Notes under the pieces: generated by a model
Told to the model about the DNA's origin: nothing
The model's input: only the letters and a program-made list of their open reading frames with translations
Databases searched by the model: none
Part shown: positions 51,535 to 59,686 of the stretch, piece by piece
Layout of the letters: each line of letters starts with the position of its first letter
Numbering within the stretch: position 1 is the first letter of the stretch
Source: Acuticoccus sediminis
GTDB lineage: Bacteria > Pseudomonadota > Alphaproteobacteria > Rhizobiales > Amorphaceae
NCBI RefSeq assembly: GCF_003258595.1
Contig: NZ_QHHQ01000009.1
Coordinates: 124,001-188,000, forward strand
Length of the DNA stretch: 64,000 bases
Reading direction: 5' to 3'
Made by a program: the position numbers and the translations under genes

Positions 51535-51935
51535 TCGTCGTCATGCTCACCGCGAGCATCCTGGCGTTCGTCGCGGTGCTGCACTTCGCCGGTGCCGCGG
51601 GGCTCGCTCGGGACGCGGCGAGCACGGCCGGCGGCGCCGCGGCGGTCATGCGCTCGCGCGACATCGACGACGACGAGAAGGAACGCCGCATCCGCATCGC
51701 GGCCGTGCGGCTGTTCGGCAGCTTCCTGGCCATCACGGCCGTGTGCGTCGGCGCCGTCGCCGCCGCGGCTGCCGTCGTCGTGCTCGGATCCGCGTTCGGG
51801 CTCTACCGCCTCGCCGAGGCCGTCGAAGTCGGCTCCGGCTGGCCTTTCATCCTGGTCTCGTCGATCGGCATGCTTCTCGTGTGGCTCCTGCTGCGCCAGT
51901 CGCCCCGCCGCACACGCAAAATCGATGCGCAATGA
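51531..51935 (+). CDS. Small polytopic membrane protein
   Basis: The 134-residue protein begins at a GTG overlapping the previous stop (GTGA). Three hydrophobic segments are visible, at about residues 5-25, 60-95 and 103-123, separated by an acidic-basic stretch (SRDIDDDEKERRIRI). The C-terminus is basic. I do not recognise a domain. Its stop overlaps the sulfotransferase start by four bases, so it is expressed with that enzyme and is likely its membrane partner. Confidence 0.75.
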   Translation: MIVVMLTASILAFVAVLHFAGAAGLARDAASTAGGAAAVMRSRDIDDDEKERRIRIAAVRLFGSFLAITAVCVGAVAAAAAVVVLGSAFGLYRLAEAVEVGSGWPFILVSSIGMLLVWLLLRQSPRRTRKIDAQ

Positions 51936-53017
51936 AGAGTGACGACAGCATTGGCGCTCCTTACGGCGCGCTCGACCGGCTGCTCCATCGCATCGCCTTC
52001 TCCTCGCTCGACACACAGCGGATGCTCGGCGATATCGAGAACCGGATGTTTGCGGGAGAAAGCGTACCGGTTCGCCGCCCCGTCTTCGTGACATCCCTTC
52101 CACGGGCGGGAACGACGATCCTTCTCGAGGTTCTGGCGGCGCTGCCGGAATTCGCCTCGGCCACCTATCGCCATATGCCCTTCGTCCTGGCGCCGGTCCT
52201 GTGGCAGCGCCTGTCGCGCGGCTTTCGGCAGGCGGGCCGCGCGAGCGAGCGGGCTCACGGCGACGGCATCGCCTTCAGCCTCGACAGCCCCGAAGCCTTC
52301 GAGGAGGTGCTCTGGAAGGCGTTCTGGCCGGAGCACTATCGCGGCGGCTCGATCCGGCCCTGGGCGCGCGGGGCCGACAAGGCGGGGTTCGCTCCGTTCT
52401 TCGAGCGGCACATGGCGAAGATCGTCGCCGGCACCGAGGGTGCGACGCGTTACCTGTCGAAGAACAACGCCAACATCGCGCGCCTGGCGCTGATCGAGCG
52501 GCTCTTTCCCGACGCGTCCATCGTCGTGCCGTTTCGCCATCCCTTCGCCCACGTCGGGTCATTGATGCGCCAGCACGAGCGTTTCAGCGAGCTTCACGCG
52601 CGCGATCCCTTCGCGCGCCGCTACATGGCCGACCTCGGACACTTCGAGTTCGGCGCCACGCTGAAACCCATAGCCTTCGCGGGGCGCTCACCCGACGCCG
52701 CCAGGGCGTCCTCCCCGGACTTCTGGCTGGAATACTGGTGCGACGCCTACGAGGCGGTGCTCGCCTCCGGCGCGTCGGTGCTCCTCGTCGACCACGACGA
52801 GCTGTCGGCCCGGCCCGGCCAGCTCCTGCCCGTGCTGGCTGAACGACTGGATGTCACTCGTCCCGACCTCCTCGCCAGTGAGGCGCAACGCCTGCAGCCG
52901 AGGCCGCCGGCGGATCCGCCGGCAGCCCCCGGGCCGCTCATCGCCCGCGCCGAGCGCGTCCACAACGAAATGAAAGCGCGCGCCCTGCGCGACATACCGG
53001 TTCTCGAGGAAAACTGA
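51932..53017 (+). CDS. PAPS-dependent sulfotransferase family protein
   Basis: At 361 residues, the protein has the P-loop-like 5'-phosphosulfate loop SLPRAGTT (55-62) and the 3'-phosphate block VVPFRHPFAHVGSLMR (R202, S210). These are hallmarks of sulfotransferases that transfer sulfate from PAPS to hydroxyls or amines of carbohydrates, lipids or peptides. It is predicted soluble. It overlaps the upstream membrane protein and the downstream arylsulfotransferase-like gene by four bases and one base. Acceptor unknown. Confidence 0.88.
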   Translation: MKSDDSIGAPYGALDRLLHRIAFSSLDTQRMLGDIENRMFAGESVPVRRPVFVTSLPRAGTTILLEVLAALPEFASATYRHMPFVLAPVLWQRLSRGFRQAGRASERAHGDGIAFSLDSPEAFEEVLWKAFWPEHYRGGSIRPWARGADKAGFAPFFERHMAKIVAGTEGATRYLSKNNANIARLALIERLFPDASIVVPFRHPFAHVGSLMRQHERFSELHARDPFARRYMADLGHFEFGATLKPIAFAGRSPDAARASSPDFWLEYWCDAYEAVLASGASVLLVDHDELSARPGQLLPVLAERLDVTRPDLLASEAQRLQPRPPADPPAAPGPLIARAERVHNEMKARALRDIPVLEEN

Positions 53018-54303
53018 TGGCACGTAGCGGTGGACAGAACCGCGGACCCTTCGTGTTCGCGTTGTCCGGAATCGTCCTTGCGACAGTCTACGGCGTCCTC
53101 GCGGCGCGTCTCGACTGGTTTCCAAGCCCACAAATCGCCCTCGCGGAGACGACGGTGCGCGACCTCTCCGCCCACTGGAAGAACGACCTGAAGCTGGAGC
53201 CGAACCGCCACCTGGTCGAAGCCTACGCAAAGGGGCCCACGGCCGGATCCGAACGCGGGTACCGCGTCGTCGCGCCGGACGCGGTGGCGGAGGGATACGT
53301 CCTCGTCGCAGGCCTGAATCCGGCGCAGGACGAGTCCTTTCACGCCGTGACCCTCTACGACGCGGCCGGCAAGCAGGTCCATCGCTGGCCGGTCTTCTAC
53401 GAACGCCTGGATCCCGAGGGCAATCCACCCCAGAACGTGATGCTGCACGGCATGGAGGTGCTGGAGGACGGTTCGCTCGTCGTCACCTTCGATGTCGGCA
53501 ACGCGATGGCACGGATCGATGCCTGCGGCGAGCCAATGTGGATCACCTCCGGCGGGTTCCACCACTCCATCACGCGCGACGACAAGGGTTTGCTCTGGAG
53601 CTGGCGCGGTGACGACATCGTGGCGGTCGACGAAAACACGGGCGAGGTCGTCCGTGACCTGCCGCTTCGCACTCGGATCCTGAACGCCGGCGGCGGTCAG
53701 CAGGGCGTCTTCGGGATGCACGCGTCCACCGAGAACGCAGCCGGGTTGCAGTTCAGTGCCGATCCGTTCCACGCCAACGACGTCGAGCCCCTGACCGCCG
53801 ATCTGGCGCCCGCCTTCCCGATGTTCGAGGAAGGCGATCTTCTGATCTCGCTGCGCGAACTCAATCTGGTCGCGGTCATCGAGCCCGACGAAGGGCGGCT
53901 GCGCTGGTATCGTCATGGCCCGTGGCATCGCCAGCACGACCCGGACTTCGAACCCGACGGCACGATAACGGTATTCGACAACTCGACCGGACTCGGCCGC
54001 TCGCGCATCCGCCGCGTCGACCCTGCGACCGGTGACGTGACCGACGCCGTGCCGCTGCGCGACGACGCCCGCTTCTACACCTGGCAGCGCGGCAAGCACC
54101 AGACGCTGCCCAACGGCAACGTCCTCGTGACCGAGGCCGAGCGTGGCCGAGTTCTGGAGATCGCTCCGGACGGATCGCTGGTCTGGGAGCGGGAGGTGGC
54201 CTGGGACGACGACCGGAACGTCATCATCACCGAGGCACGCCACGTACCGTCGACCTTCTTCGCCGACGGCCCTCCGTCCTGCGTCCCGCACCGTCAGAGT
54301 TGA
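53017..54303 (+). CDS. Arylsulfotransferase (ASST)-like beta-propeller protein
   Basis: The 428-residue product has an N-terminal membrane anchor (FVFALSGIVLATVYGVLAA) and an exported body rich in propeller blades. Blocks such as MLHGMEVLEDGSLVVTF, GGFHHSITRDDKGLLW, FHANDVEPL and KHQTLPNGNVLVTEAERG resemble the arylsulfotransferase/ASST families, which move sulfate between aryl sulfates and phenols without PAPS. The conserved histidines would be catalytic. It begins at TGATG with the sulfotransferase stop. Its place after a PAPS-type sulfotransferase is notable. Confidence 0.82.
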   Translation: MARSGGQNRGPFVFALSGIVLATVYGVLAARLDWFPSPQIALAETTVRDLSAHWKNDLKLEPNRHLVEAYAKGPTAGSERGYRVVAPDAVAEGYVLVAGLNPAQDESFHAVTLYDAAGKQVHRWPVFYERLDPEGNPPQNVMLHGMEVLEDGSLVVTFDVGNAMARIDACGEPMWITSGGFHHSITRDDKGLLWSWRGDDIVAVDENTGEVVRDLPLRTRILNAGGGQQGVFGMHASTENAAGLQFSADPFHANDVEPLTADLAPAFPMFEEGDLLISLRELNLVAVIEPDEGRLRWYRHGPWHRQHDPDFEPDGTITVFDNSTGLGRSRIRRVDPATGDVTDAVPLRDDARFYTWQRGKHQTLPNGNVLVTEAERGRVLEIAPDGSLVWEREVAWDDDRNVIITEARHVPSTFFADGPPSCVPHRQS

Positions 54304-54445
54304 GGACGGCCAGCGCCCTCCGCCCTGCGCGCCGCCAGTCTCGCCAGCTGCGAGACCGCACGCGACTTCGCGGGCCGTCGGGACACACTCACGCCTGACG
54401 GGTTCTTCTCCAACCGTCGGGCGATCAAAGCCATCCGCGTCGCGC

Positions 54446-54976
54446 TCAGTCGGCCCCCGCCAATGCGGGGGCCGACGTTCTGGCGCCGTGGACGAAGTGA
54501 CCGAAGCGGCCAGCGTAGTACAGTAGGGGTTCACCTTCGGAAATGCCGAGGTGGGCGACGTCGCCGATGATGATCGCGTGGTCCCCGCCGTCCAGAATGC
54601 GTGCCGCCTTGCAGACCACGTAGCCGAGCGCGCCGCTGATCACCGGCACCTTGTCGTGAAGGACGTGCGGCACGCTATCGAACTTGTCGTCGTGGCGGCT
54701 GGCGAAGTGCATCGCGAGGTCCTGCTGGCCGGCGGCCAGCATGTTGATCGCGAAGCGCTGGCTCTCGGTAACGGCCGTGAACGTGCGGCTGGAATGGGCG
54801 AGGCAGACGAGGAACTGCATCGGGTCGAGCGACAGCGACGTGACGGCCGACATGGTCACCCCGTGGAAATGTCCGTCCGAGCCGACGGACGAGATCACCG
54901 CGCACCCGCTCGCCCAGCGTCCGGCGACCTTCTTGAATTCGGCGGGGCCTACGGTGTCGAATGCGGACTCGGTCAT
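54446..54976 (-). CDS. Flavin reductase-like domain protein
   Basis: A 176-residue protein of the flavin reductase (DIM6/NTAB) fold, with MSAVTSLSLDPMQFLVCL and the FAINMLAAGQQDLA block. Such proteins reduce FMN or FAD with NAD(P)H to supply two-component monooxygenases. It is the last gene of a leftward run after a GSA-aminotransferase-like gene. No monooxygenase partner is adjacent, so its partner is elsewhere. The C-terminal codons overlap a very strong hairpin. Confidence 0.88.
   Translation of the reverse strand: MTESAFDTVGPAEFKKVAGRWASGCAVISSVGSDGHFHGVTMSAVTSLSLDPMQFLVCLAHSSRTFTAVTESQRFAINMLAAGQQDLAMHFASRHDDKFDSVPHVLHDKVPVISGALGYVVCKAARILDGGDHAIIIGDVAHLGISEGEPLLYYAGRFGHFVHGARTSAPALAGAD
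54449..54476. terminator. Perfect 12-base-pair hairpin at the end of the flavin reductase gene
   Basis: GTCGGCCCCCGC and GCGGGGGCCGAC are perfect complements around a four-base loop. The stem lies inside the last ten codons of the flavin reductase gene, between convergent transcripts from 54303 and 54446. It is the strongest hairpin found in the window and could stop both messages, though it lacks a T-run. Confidence 0.6.
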
Positions 54977-55045
54977 CGTTCGTGCTCCGAAATCAGTTCG
55001 TGCGGCGCTGGGCGGAGGAAATCGCGCCGCCGCGAGGGTGAAGGC

Positions 55046-56431
55046 TCAGGCAAGGAGGCCGTCGCTGCGCAGAGCCGCGATGGACCGGCGGGCGGCGGCC
55101 ACGGTCGCCGTCACCTCCGCAGGACCGTGCGTAGCGGAGACGATGCCGCCCGGCCAGCCCGCGAGATCGACGCCCTCGCACATCATCGCCAGCCGCAGGG
55201 CGTTGACGACACCGGGATCGTTGCTGCGCAGTTCGTCCGGTGAGTAGGCGGCAGGCTCGAAGTCGAGCGGGTCGATGGGAAGGTTCCTGCCGTTGAGGAA
55301 GAGGTGGAAGGCCGACGAGGTGCCATAGGCGGCCCACGGCACGCCCTCGGCGGCGAAGACCGCGTTCAGCCCGTCGCGGATCTCCGCTGCGGTGGCGCTC
55401 GCGCGCTCGCACGCGCCGGTGTCGCGGATCTTGGTCAGCGCCGCGACGCCCGCGGCTGCGGCGACCGGGTTGGCGTTGAAGGTGCCCTGATGGCGGATCT
55501 TCTCGCCGCCGCGCGCGGCCGTTACTTCGAAGTCCAGGAAGTCGAGGATGTCCTTGCGGCCGGTGATGGCCGCGCCGGGCATGCCGCCGGCGACCACCTT
55601 GGCGAGCGAGGTGAGGTCCGGATCGACGCCGAAGGCGACCTGCGCGCCGCCGGGCGAGACGCGGAAACCGGTAATGACCTCGTCGAACATCAGGAGGACG
55701 CCGTAGCGCGTGGTGAGCTCGCGCAGCGTGCGCAGGAACTCCGGCGCGATGGGGACGCGGCCGAAGGTCTGCCCGGTGGGCTCGACGATCACCGCGGCAA
55801 TGCCGTCGTCGGTAGCGAGAAGCTCTTCCACCCGCGCGGCATCGTTGGGCGGCGCGACGACGACGTTCTGCGCGATGCCCGGCAGCACGCCGATGGGTGA
55901 GGTGGAATCGAAGTGCGACAGGTGGCCGACGGACGCCGCGTCGTGCCAGCCGTGGAAATGGCCGGCGAAGCGCAGGAAGCGCGGCTTGCCGGTATAGGCG
56001 CGGGCGAGGCGCAGGGCGAGCAGGGTGGCCTCGGTACCGGAGTTGGTGAAGCGCACGCGCTCGGCGGCGGGCATGAGCTCGCGGATCAGCGCGCCCCAGG
56101 CGACTTCGGCGGGATGGCTGGATCCATAGTGCGTGCCGTTCGGGATTTGCGCCATCATCGCGGCGGTGACGTCCGGGTCGGCATGGCCCAGCAGCAGCGC
56201 CCCGTGACCGCCGATGTAGTCGACATATTCGTTGCCGTCGACGTCCCACTTGCGCGGTCCGCTGGCGCGCCCGACCGCGAGGGGATAGGGGGCGAGATGC
56301 CGCGAATCGTGCGTGATGCCGCTCGGGAAGAGGGAGCGGGCCTGTTCGAACAGACGGCCGGAGCCCGGTGTCATTGCGACGAAGCGGCTCTCCACGGTGT
56401 CGTTCGGCAGGGCGGCGGCGGGTTCGGCCAT
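55046..56431 (-). CDS. Class III aminotransferase, glutamate-1-semialdehyde aminomutase-like
   Basis: The 461-residue protein is a PLP-dependent fold type I aminotransferase close to GSA-2,1-aminomutases. Visible are PLP phosphate loop NSGTEA, GHFHGWHD, the PLP-nitrogen aspartate D250 in LLMFDEVITGF, and Schiff-base lysine K278 in TSLAKVVAGGMPG. It has GGAG about eight bases before the ATG. True HemL is usually elsewhere and lacks such neighbours, so this is probably a catabolic aminotransferase or aminomutase acting with the racemase-like protein encoded next to it. Confidence 0.88.
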   Translation of the reverse strand: MAEPAAALPNDTVESRFVAMTPGSGRLFEQARSLFPSGITHDSRHLAPYPLAVGRASGPRKWDVDGNEYVDYIGGHGALLLGHADPDVTAAMMAQIPNGTHYGSSHPAEVAWGALIRELMPAAERVRFTNSGTEATLLALRLARAYTGKPRFLRFAGHFHGWHDAASVGHLSHFDSTSPIGVLPGIAQNVVVAPPNDAARVEELLATDDGIAAVIVEPTGQTFGRVPIAPEFLRTLRELTTRYGVLLMFDEVITGFRVSPGGAQVAFGVDPDLTSLAKVVAGGMPGAAITGRKDILDFLDFEVTAARGGEKIRHQGTFNANPVAAAAGVAALTKIRDTGACERASATAAEIRDGLNAVFAAEGVPWAAYGTSSAFHLFLNGRNLPIDPLDFEPAAYSPDELRSNDPGVVNALRLAMMCEGVDLAGWPGGIVSATHGPAEVTATVAAARRSIAALRSDGLLA

Positions 56432-56474
56432 GTCTGGAGCTCCAAGAGGTCTGAGCCGGCGGGGCCGGCCGATG

Positions 56475-57599
56475 TCATTCCGCGGCTTGCCGGGCGGCAG
56501 CGGCGGAGGCGGGGAGGTATTCGCGCGGCGCCATGCGGGCGATTCGGGCGATGAGTTCGGGCGGGTGAACGCCGAGGACGGCGGCGACCTCGGCGAGGGT
56601 GATCGTCTCGGCGCCCTGGCTGCCGATGAAGACGGCCTCGTCGCCGACCGCGGCATCGACGCCGGTCACGTCGACGACCGTGTGCTCGATGCCGCGCCGG
56701 GCGACGATCGGGCACCGGCGCCCGGCGACGATCACCTCGCCGCAGGGCGGGCGGTGATTGAAGCCGTCGCAATGGCCCATCGGCACGACGGCGGAGACGC
56801 GGGGAACGTCGAGCGGCGCGCTGTCGCCGTAGAAGACCGTGCCGGCGGGGTGCGTCTTCACCTGGATGACGCGCCCGGCAACCTTGGCGACGACCGGGCG
56901 GATTTCGTCCGCGTAGGCCCAGTCCGGATCGCCGTAGCCGTACATGCCCTTGCCCGGATTGATGGCGTCGAAGTGGAACTCCGGACGCTCCAGCACGACG
57001 CGGCTCGATGCGAGCATCCGTGAGAAACCGGAGAACCCGGCCCCGCTCGCGGCCGCGCAGGCGACGTTGAAGAGGCCGCCTTGCTCGGCGAGGGCGACGG
57101 GGTCGTGGGTGTCGCGCACATGGGTGTAGACGCCCGCGAGCCGCAGGGTCTTCGCCTCGGCAAGGGCGGCGAACGCCTCGTGCCAGGTGCCTCTGGCGAA
57201 GCCGAGCCGGCCGAGCCCGCAGTCCACCTTCACCCACACGTCGAGCCGGCGCCCCGTGGCGGCGAACGCGTCGAGGCTCGCTCGATCGTGGATGGTGGGC
57301 ATCACGCCGAGGGCGGCGACGTCCGCCGCGTCCTGCGGCAGGGTCGAGGCGTAGAGCAGCATCGGCGCGTCGATGCCGGCCTGGCGCAACGCCGCCACGT
57401 CGTCCGGATTGCCGAGTGCGACGGCGTCCGCCCCCGCGGCGAGGCAGGTGCGGGCCGCGGCAACGATCCCGATCCCGTACCCGTCGCCCTTGATCACGGC
57501 GAAGAAGGTCGAAGACCCGGCCACGCGCCGATAGAGGCCGACATTGTGGGCCAGCGCGTCGAGATCGATGGTGATGGTGGCGGGGCGCAGGAAGCTCAT
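56475..57599 (-). CDS. Alanine-racemase-family PLP protein with divergent active site
   Basis: The 374-residue protein has the alanine racemase barrel and C-terminal beta domain. PLP lysine K37 and Y41 lie in AVIKGDGYG, K124 and R131 in VKVDCGLGRLG, and the second catalytic tyrosine Y257 in VFYGDS. However the usual GYADG reads GHCDG (H276), and the RVCMD block reads RRGIEHT. This divergence suggests a different amino-acid substrate. It lies between the Dpp-type importer and the aminotransferase-like gene, consistent with metabolism of a D-amino acid. Confidence 0.8.
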   Translation of the reverse strand: MSFLRPATITIDLDALAHNVGLYRRVAGSSTFFAVIKGDGYGIGIVAAARTCLAAGADAVALGNPDDVAALRQAGIDAPMLLYASTLPQDAADVAALGVMPTIHDRASLDAFAATGRRLDVWVKVDCGLGRLGFARGTWHEAFAALAEAKTLRLAGVYTHVRDTHDPVALAEQGGLFNVACAAASGAGFSGFSRMLASSRVVLERPEFHFDAINPGKGMYGYGDPDWAYADEIRPVVAKVAGRVIQVKTHPAGTVFYGDSAPLDVPRVSAVVPMGHCDGFNHRPPCGEVIVAGRRCPIVARRGIEHTVVDVTGVDAAVGDEAVFIGSQGAETITLAEVAAVLGVHPPELIARIARMAPREYLPASAAAARQAAE

Positions 57600-57630
57600 G
57601 GCGAACTTTCGGATCGTGGGAGCGGAGGGG

Positions 57631-58725
57631 TCACCGGGTGGGGCGCTGCTGGGGCGGATATCCCTTCGCCTCGTCCACAAGGTGGCACTCGGTGCGGTGC
57701 CCCTGGGTGATCGTCACGCTGGCGGGCTCCACGTCGCGGCAGATCGCCATGGCGAGCGGGCAGCGGGGCGCGAACCGGCATCCGGCGGACGGGAGGGAGC
57801 GGTCGGGTTTGACGCCGTCACGCCGGGCGAGGCCCCGCCGACGTCCGTCGAGCCCCTTGGGGATCGCGTCGATCAGGGCGCGAGTGTAGGGGTGGGCGGG
57901 ATGCTTCAGGACCGTGTCGGGCGGCCCTTCCTCGACGATACGGCCGGCATACATCACCGCGACGCGGTTCGAGATCTGGCTCACCAGGGCGAGGTCGTGG
58001 CTGATGAAGAGGAGGGTCAGCCCCAGCTCGTCGCGCAACCTTATCAAGAGGTTGACGATCTGCGCCTGAAGCGAGACGTCGAGCGAGGCGACCGGTTCGT
58101 CGGCCACCAGGAACTCCGGGTTCATCGCGAGGCTGCGGGCGATCGCGGCGCGCTGGCGCTGACCGCCCGAGAGCTGATGCGGATAGCGCTTGCGCACGAA
58201 GTCGCCGAGGCCGACGCGCTCCAGCAGGGCGACCGAGAGGGGCTGGCGGCGGTCGCGCGGGACGCCGCGCAGGCGCAATGTCTCGTCGAGGGCGCGGCCG
58301 ATGGTCTTGCGTGGGTTGAAGGACGAGCCGGTGTCCTGGAAGACCATCTGCACCTTTTCGCGGAACGGCTTCAGCGCCTTTCCCTTGCGGTGCGTGACGC
58401 CTTCGCCGCGATAGGCGACATCGCCGCCGTCGACGTCGAGCAGGCGCACGGCGACCTGCGCGAGGGTGGACTTGCCCGACCCGCTCTCGCCCACCAGGCT
58501 CACGATCTCGCCTTTGCGCACCGAGAGGGAGACGTCGCGGAGCGCCTGGAACACGCGGCGCGTGCCGGTGATGCGCCCGACGAGCCCGCCCCCGAGCACG
58601 AAGTCCTTGCGGATGCGCACGAGGTCCAGCATCGGCTCGGGCAGCGATGTGCGTGCCGGCTGGCGGCCCTTGTCGGCGCCGCGGCCCTCGGGGGCCAGGG
58701 TGCCGGTCGTCGTCGTGGTGGTCAT
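57631..58725 (-). CDS. dppF: Dipeptide/oligopeptide ABC transporter ATP-binding protein (DppF type)
   Basis: The 364-residue ATPase has Walker A GESGSGKST, signature LSGGQRQRAAIARSL, Walker B LVADEPVASLDVS, and the C-terminal oligo_HPY block with cysteines near CRFAPRCPLAMAIC, a typical Dpp/Opp iron-sulfur-like cysteine cluster. ATG overlaps the dppD stop by four bases. It works with the DppD half encoded just upstream, which carries a frameshift. Symbol denotes family only. Confidence 0.92.
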   Translation of the reverse strand: MTTTTTTGTLAPEGRGADKGRQPARTSLPEPMLDLVRIRKDFVLGGGLVGRITGTRRVFQALRDVSLSVRKGEIVSLVGESGSGKSTLAQVAVRLLDVDGGDVAYRGEGVTHRKGKALKPFREKVQMVFQDTGSSFNPRKTIGRALDETLRLRGVPRDRRQPLSVALLERVGLGDFVRKRYPHQLSGGQRQRAAIARSLAMNPEFLVADEPVASLDVSLQAQIVNLLIRLRDELGLTLLFISHDLALVSQISNRVAVMYAGRIVEEGPPDTVLKHPAHPYTRALIDAIPKGLDGRRRGLARRDGVKPDRSLPSAGCRFAPRCPLAMAICRDVEPASVTITQGHRTECHLVDEAKGYPPQQRPTR

Positions 58726-59686
58726 GGGGTCACCCAGCAGCTGACGGCATGGGAGGCGGTTCCATGCGGGAGGGGGCGGGCCGTGCGGCACTTGTCCATG
58801 ACCTCGGGGCACCGGTCCGCGAACGCGCAGCCGGGGATGCGGGTGCCGAGCGGAGGCGGCGCGCCTTCGATGCTCCACAACGGCTCGGCCCGGTCGATCC
58901 GGGGGATGCAGCGCTGCAGAAGCCGCGTGTAGGGATGCTCGGGGCTGCGGAAGAGCGCTTCCACCGGCCCCTCCTCGACGACCGAACCGGCGTACATCAC
59001 CAGGACGCGGTCGCAGAGCTCGGCGACGAGGTCGAGGTTGTGGGAGATGAAGAGGATCGCGAGCCCCATTTCCTCGCGCAGCGTCTCCAGAAGTTCGACG
59101 ACCTGGGCCTGCACGGTCACATCGAGCGCGGTGGTGGGTTCGTCGGCGATGAGGAGCTTCGGCTTGCTGGAAATCGCGAGGGCGATCATCACACGCTGGC
59201 GCATGCCGCCGGAGAACTCGTGCGGGTAGGCGCCGAGGCGCGCGCCTGGGTCGGCGATGCCCACCATGGAAAGCGCGTCGGCGGCCCGCTCGCGGGCCTC
59301 GCGCCGGCCGATGCCGGGCCGGTGGGCGCGGATGGTGTCGACGAGCTGTTGGCCGACCGTGAACGCGGGGTTCAGCGACGACAGCGGGTCCTGGAACACC
59401 ATGGAGATTTCGCGCCCCCGGATCGCGGCCATCGACCGCTCGGAGAGGGCGGTCAGCTCCTGGCCCTCGAAGCGGATGGAGCCGCCGCTGACGCGTCCCG
59501 GCCGGGCGAGGAGGCCCATGATGGAGAACGCCGAGACGGACTTGCCCGACCCCGATTCGCCCACGAGCCCGACCGCCTCCCCGGTGCGACCGAGAAGGAG
59601 ACCCCGCGGACCGCATCGGCCCAGCGGCCGGCGGTGGGGAATGAGACGCGAAGGTCCGAGACCTCGAGAAGCGGTGCGGCGGTCAT
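58722..59686 (-). pseudogene. dppD: Dipeptide ABC transporter ATP-binding protein (DppD type), one-base frameshift
   Basis: Two frames are needed. From the ATG, translation gives a normal start (PLLEVSDLRVSFPTAGRWAD, then VRGVSFSVAPG). It then leaves the coding frame at a run of four G (plus-strand CCCC at 59579-59582), just before Walker A. The next frame continues correctly with GEAVGLVGESGSGKS, LSSLNPAFTVG, FSGGMRQRVMIALA and LIADEPTTALDV to the normal stop. One extra G in the run would restore a 321-residue DppD. Either a real mutation or a homopolymer base-calling error explains this. All other importer genes are intact, which favours error, but I cannot decide. Confidence 0.85.

Noticed and set aside
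55046-56431. Calling the class III aminotransferase hemL.
   Set aside because: It has the GSA-aminomutase fold, but neighbours (racemase-like gene, peptide importer) and a long N-terminus favour a catabolic paralogue.
59570-59600. Programmed ribosomal frameshifting to make full DppD.
   Set aside because: A G4 run is too short and no slippery heptamer or downstream stimulatory structure is evident; error or mutation is simpler.
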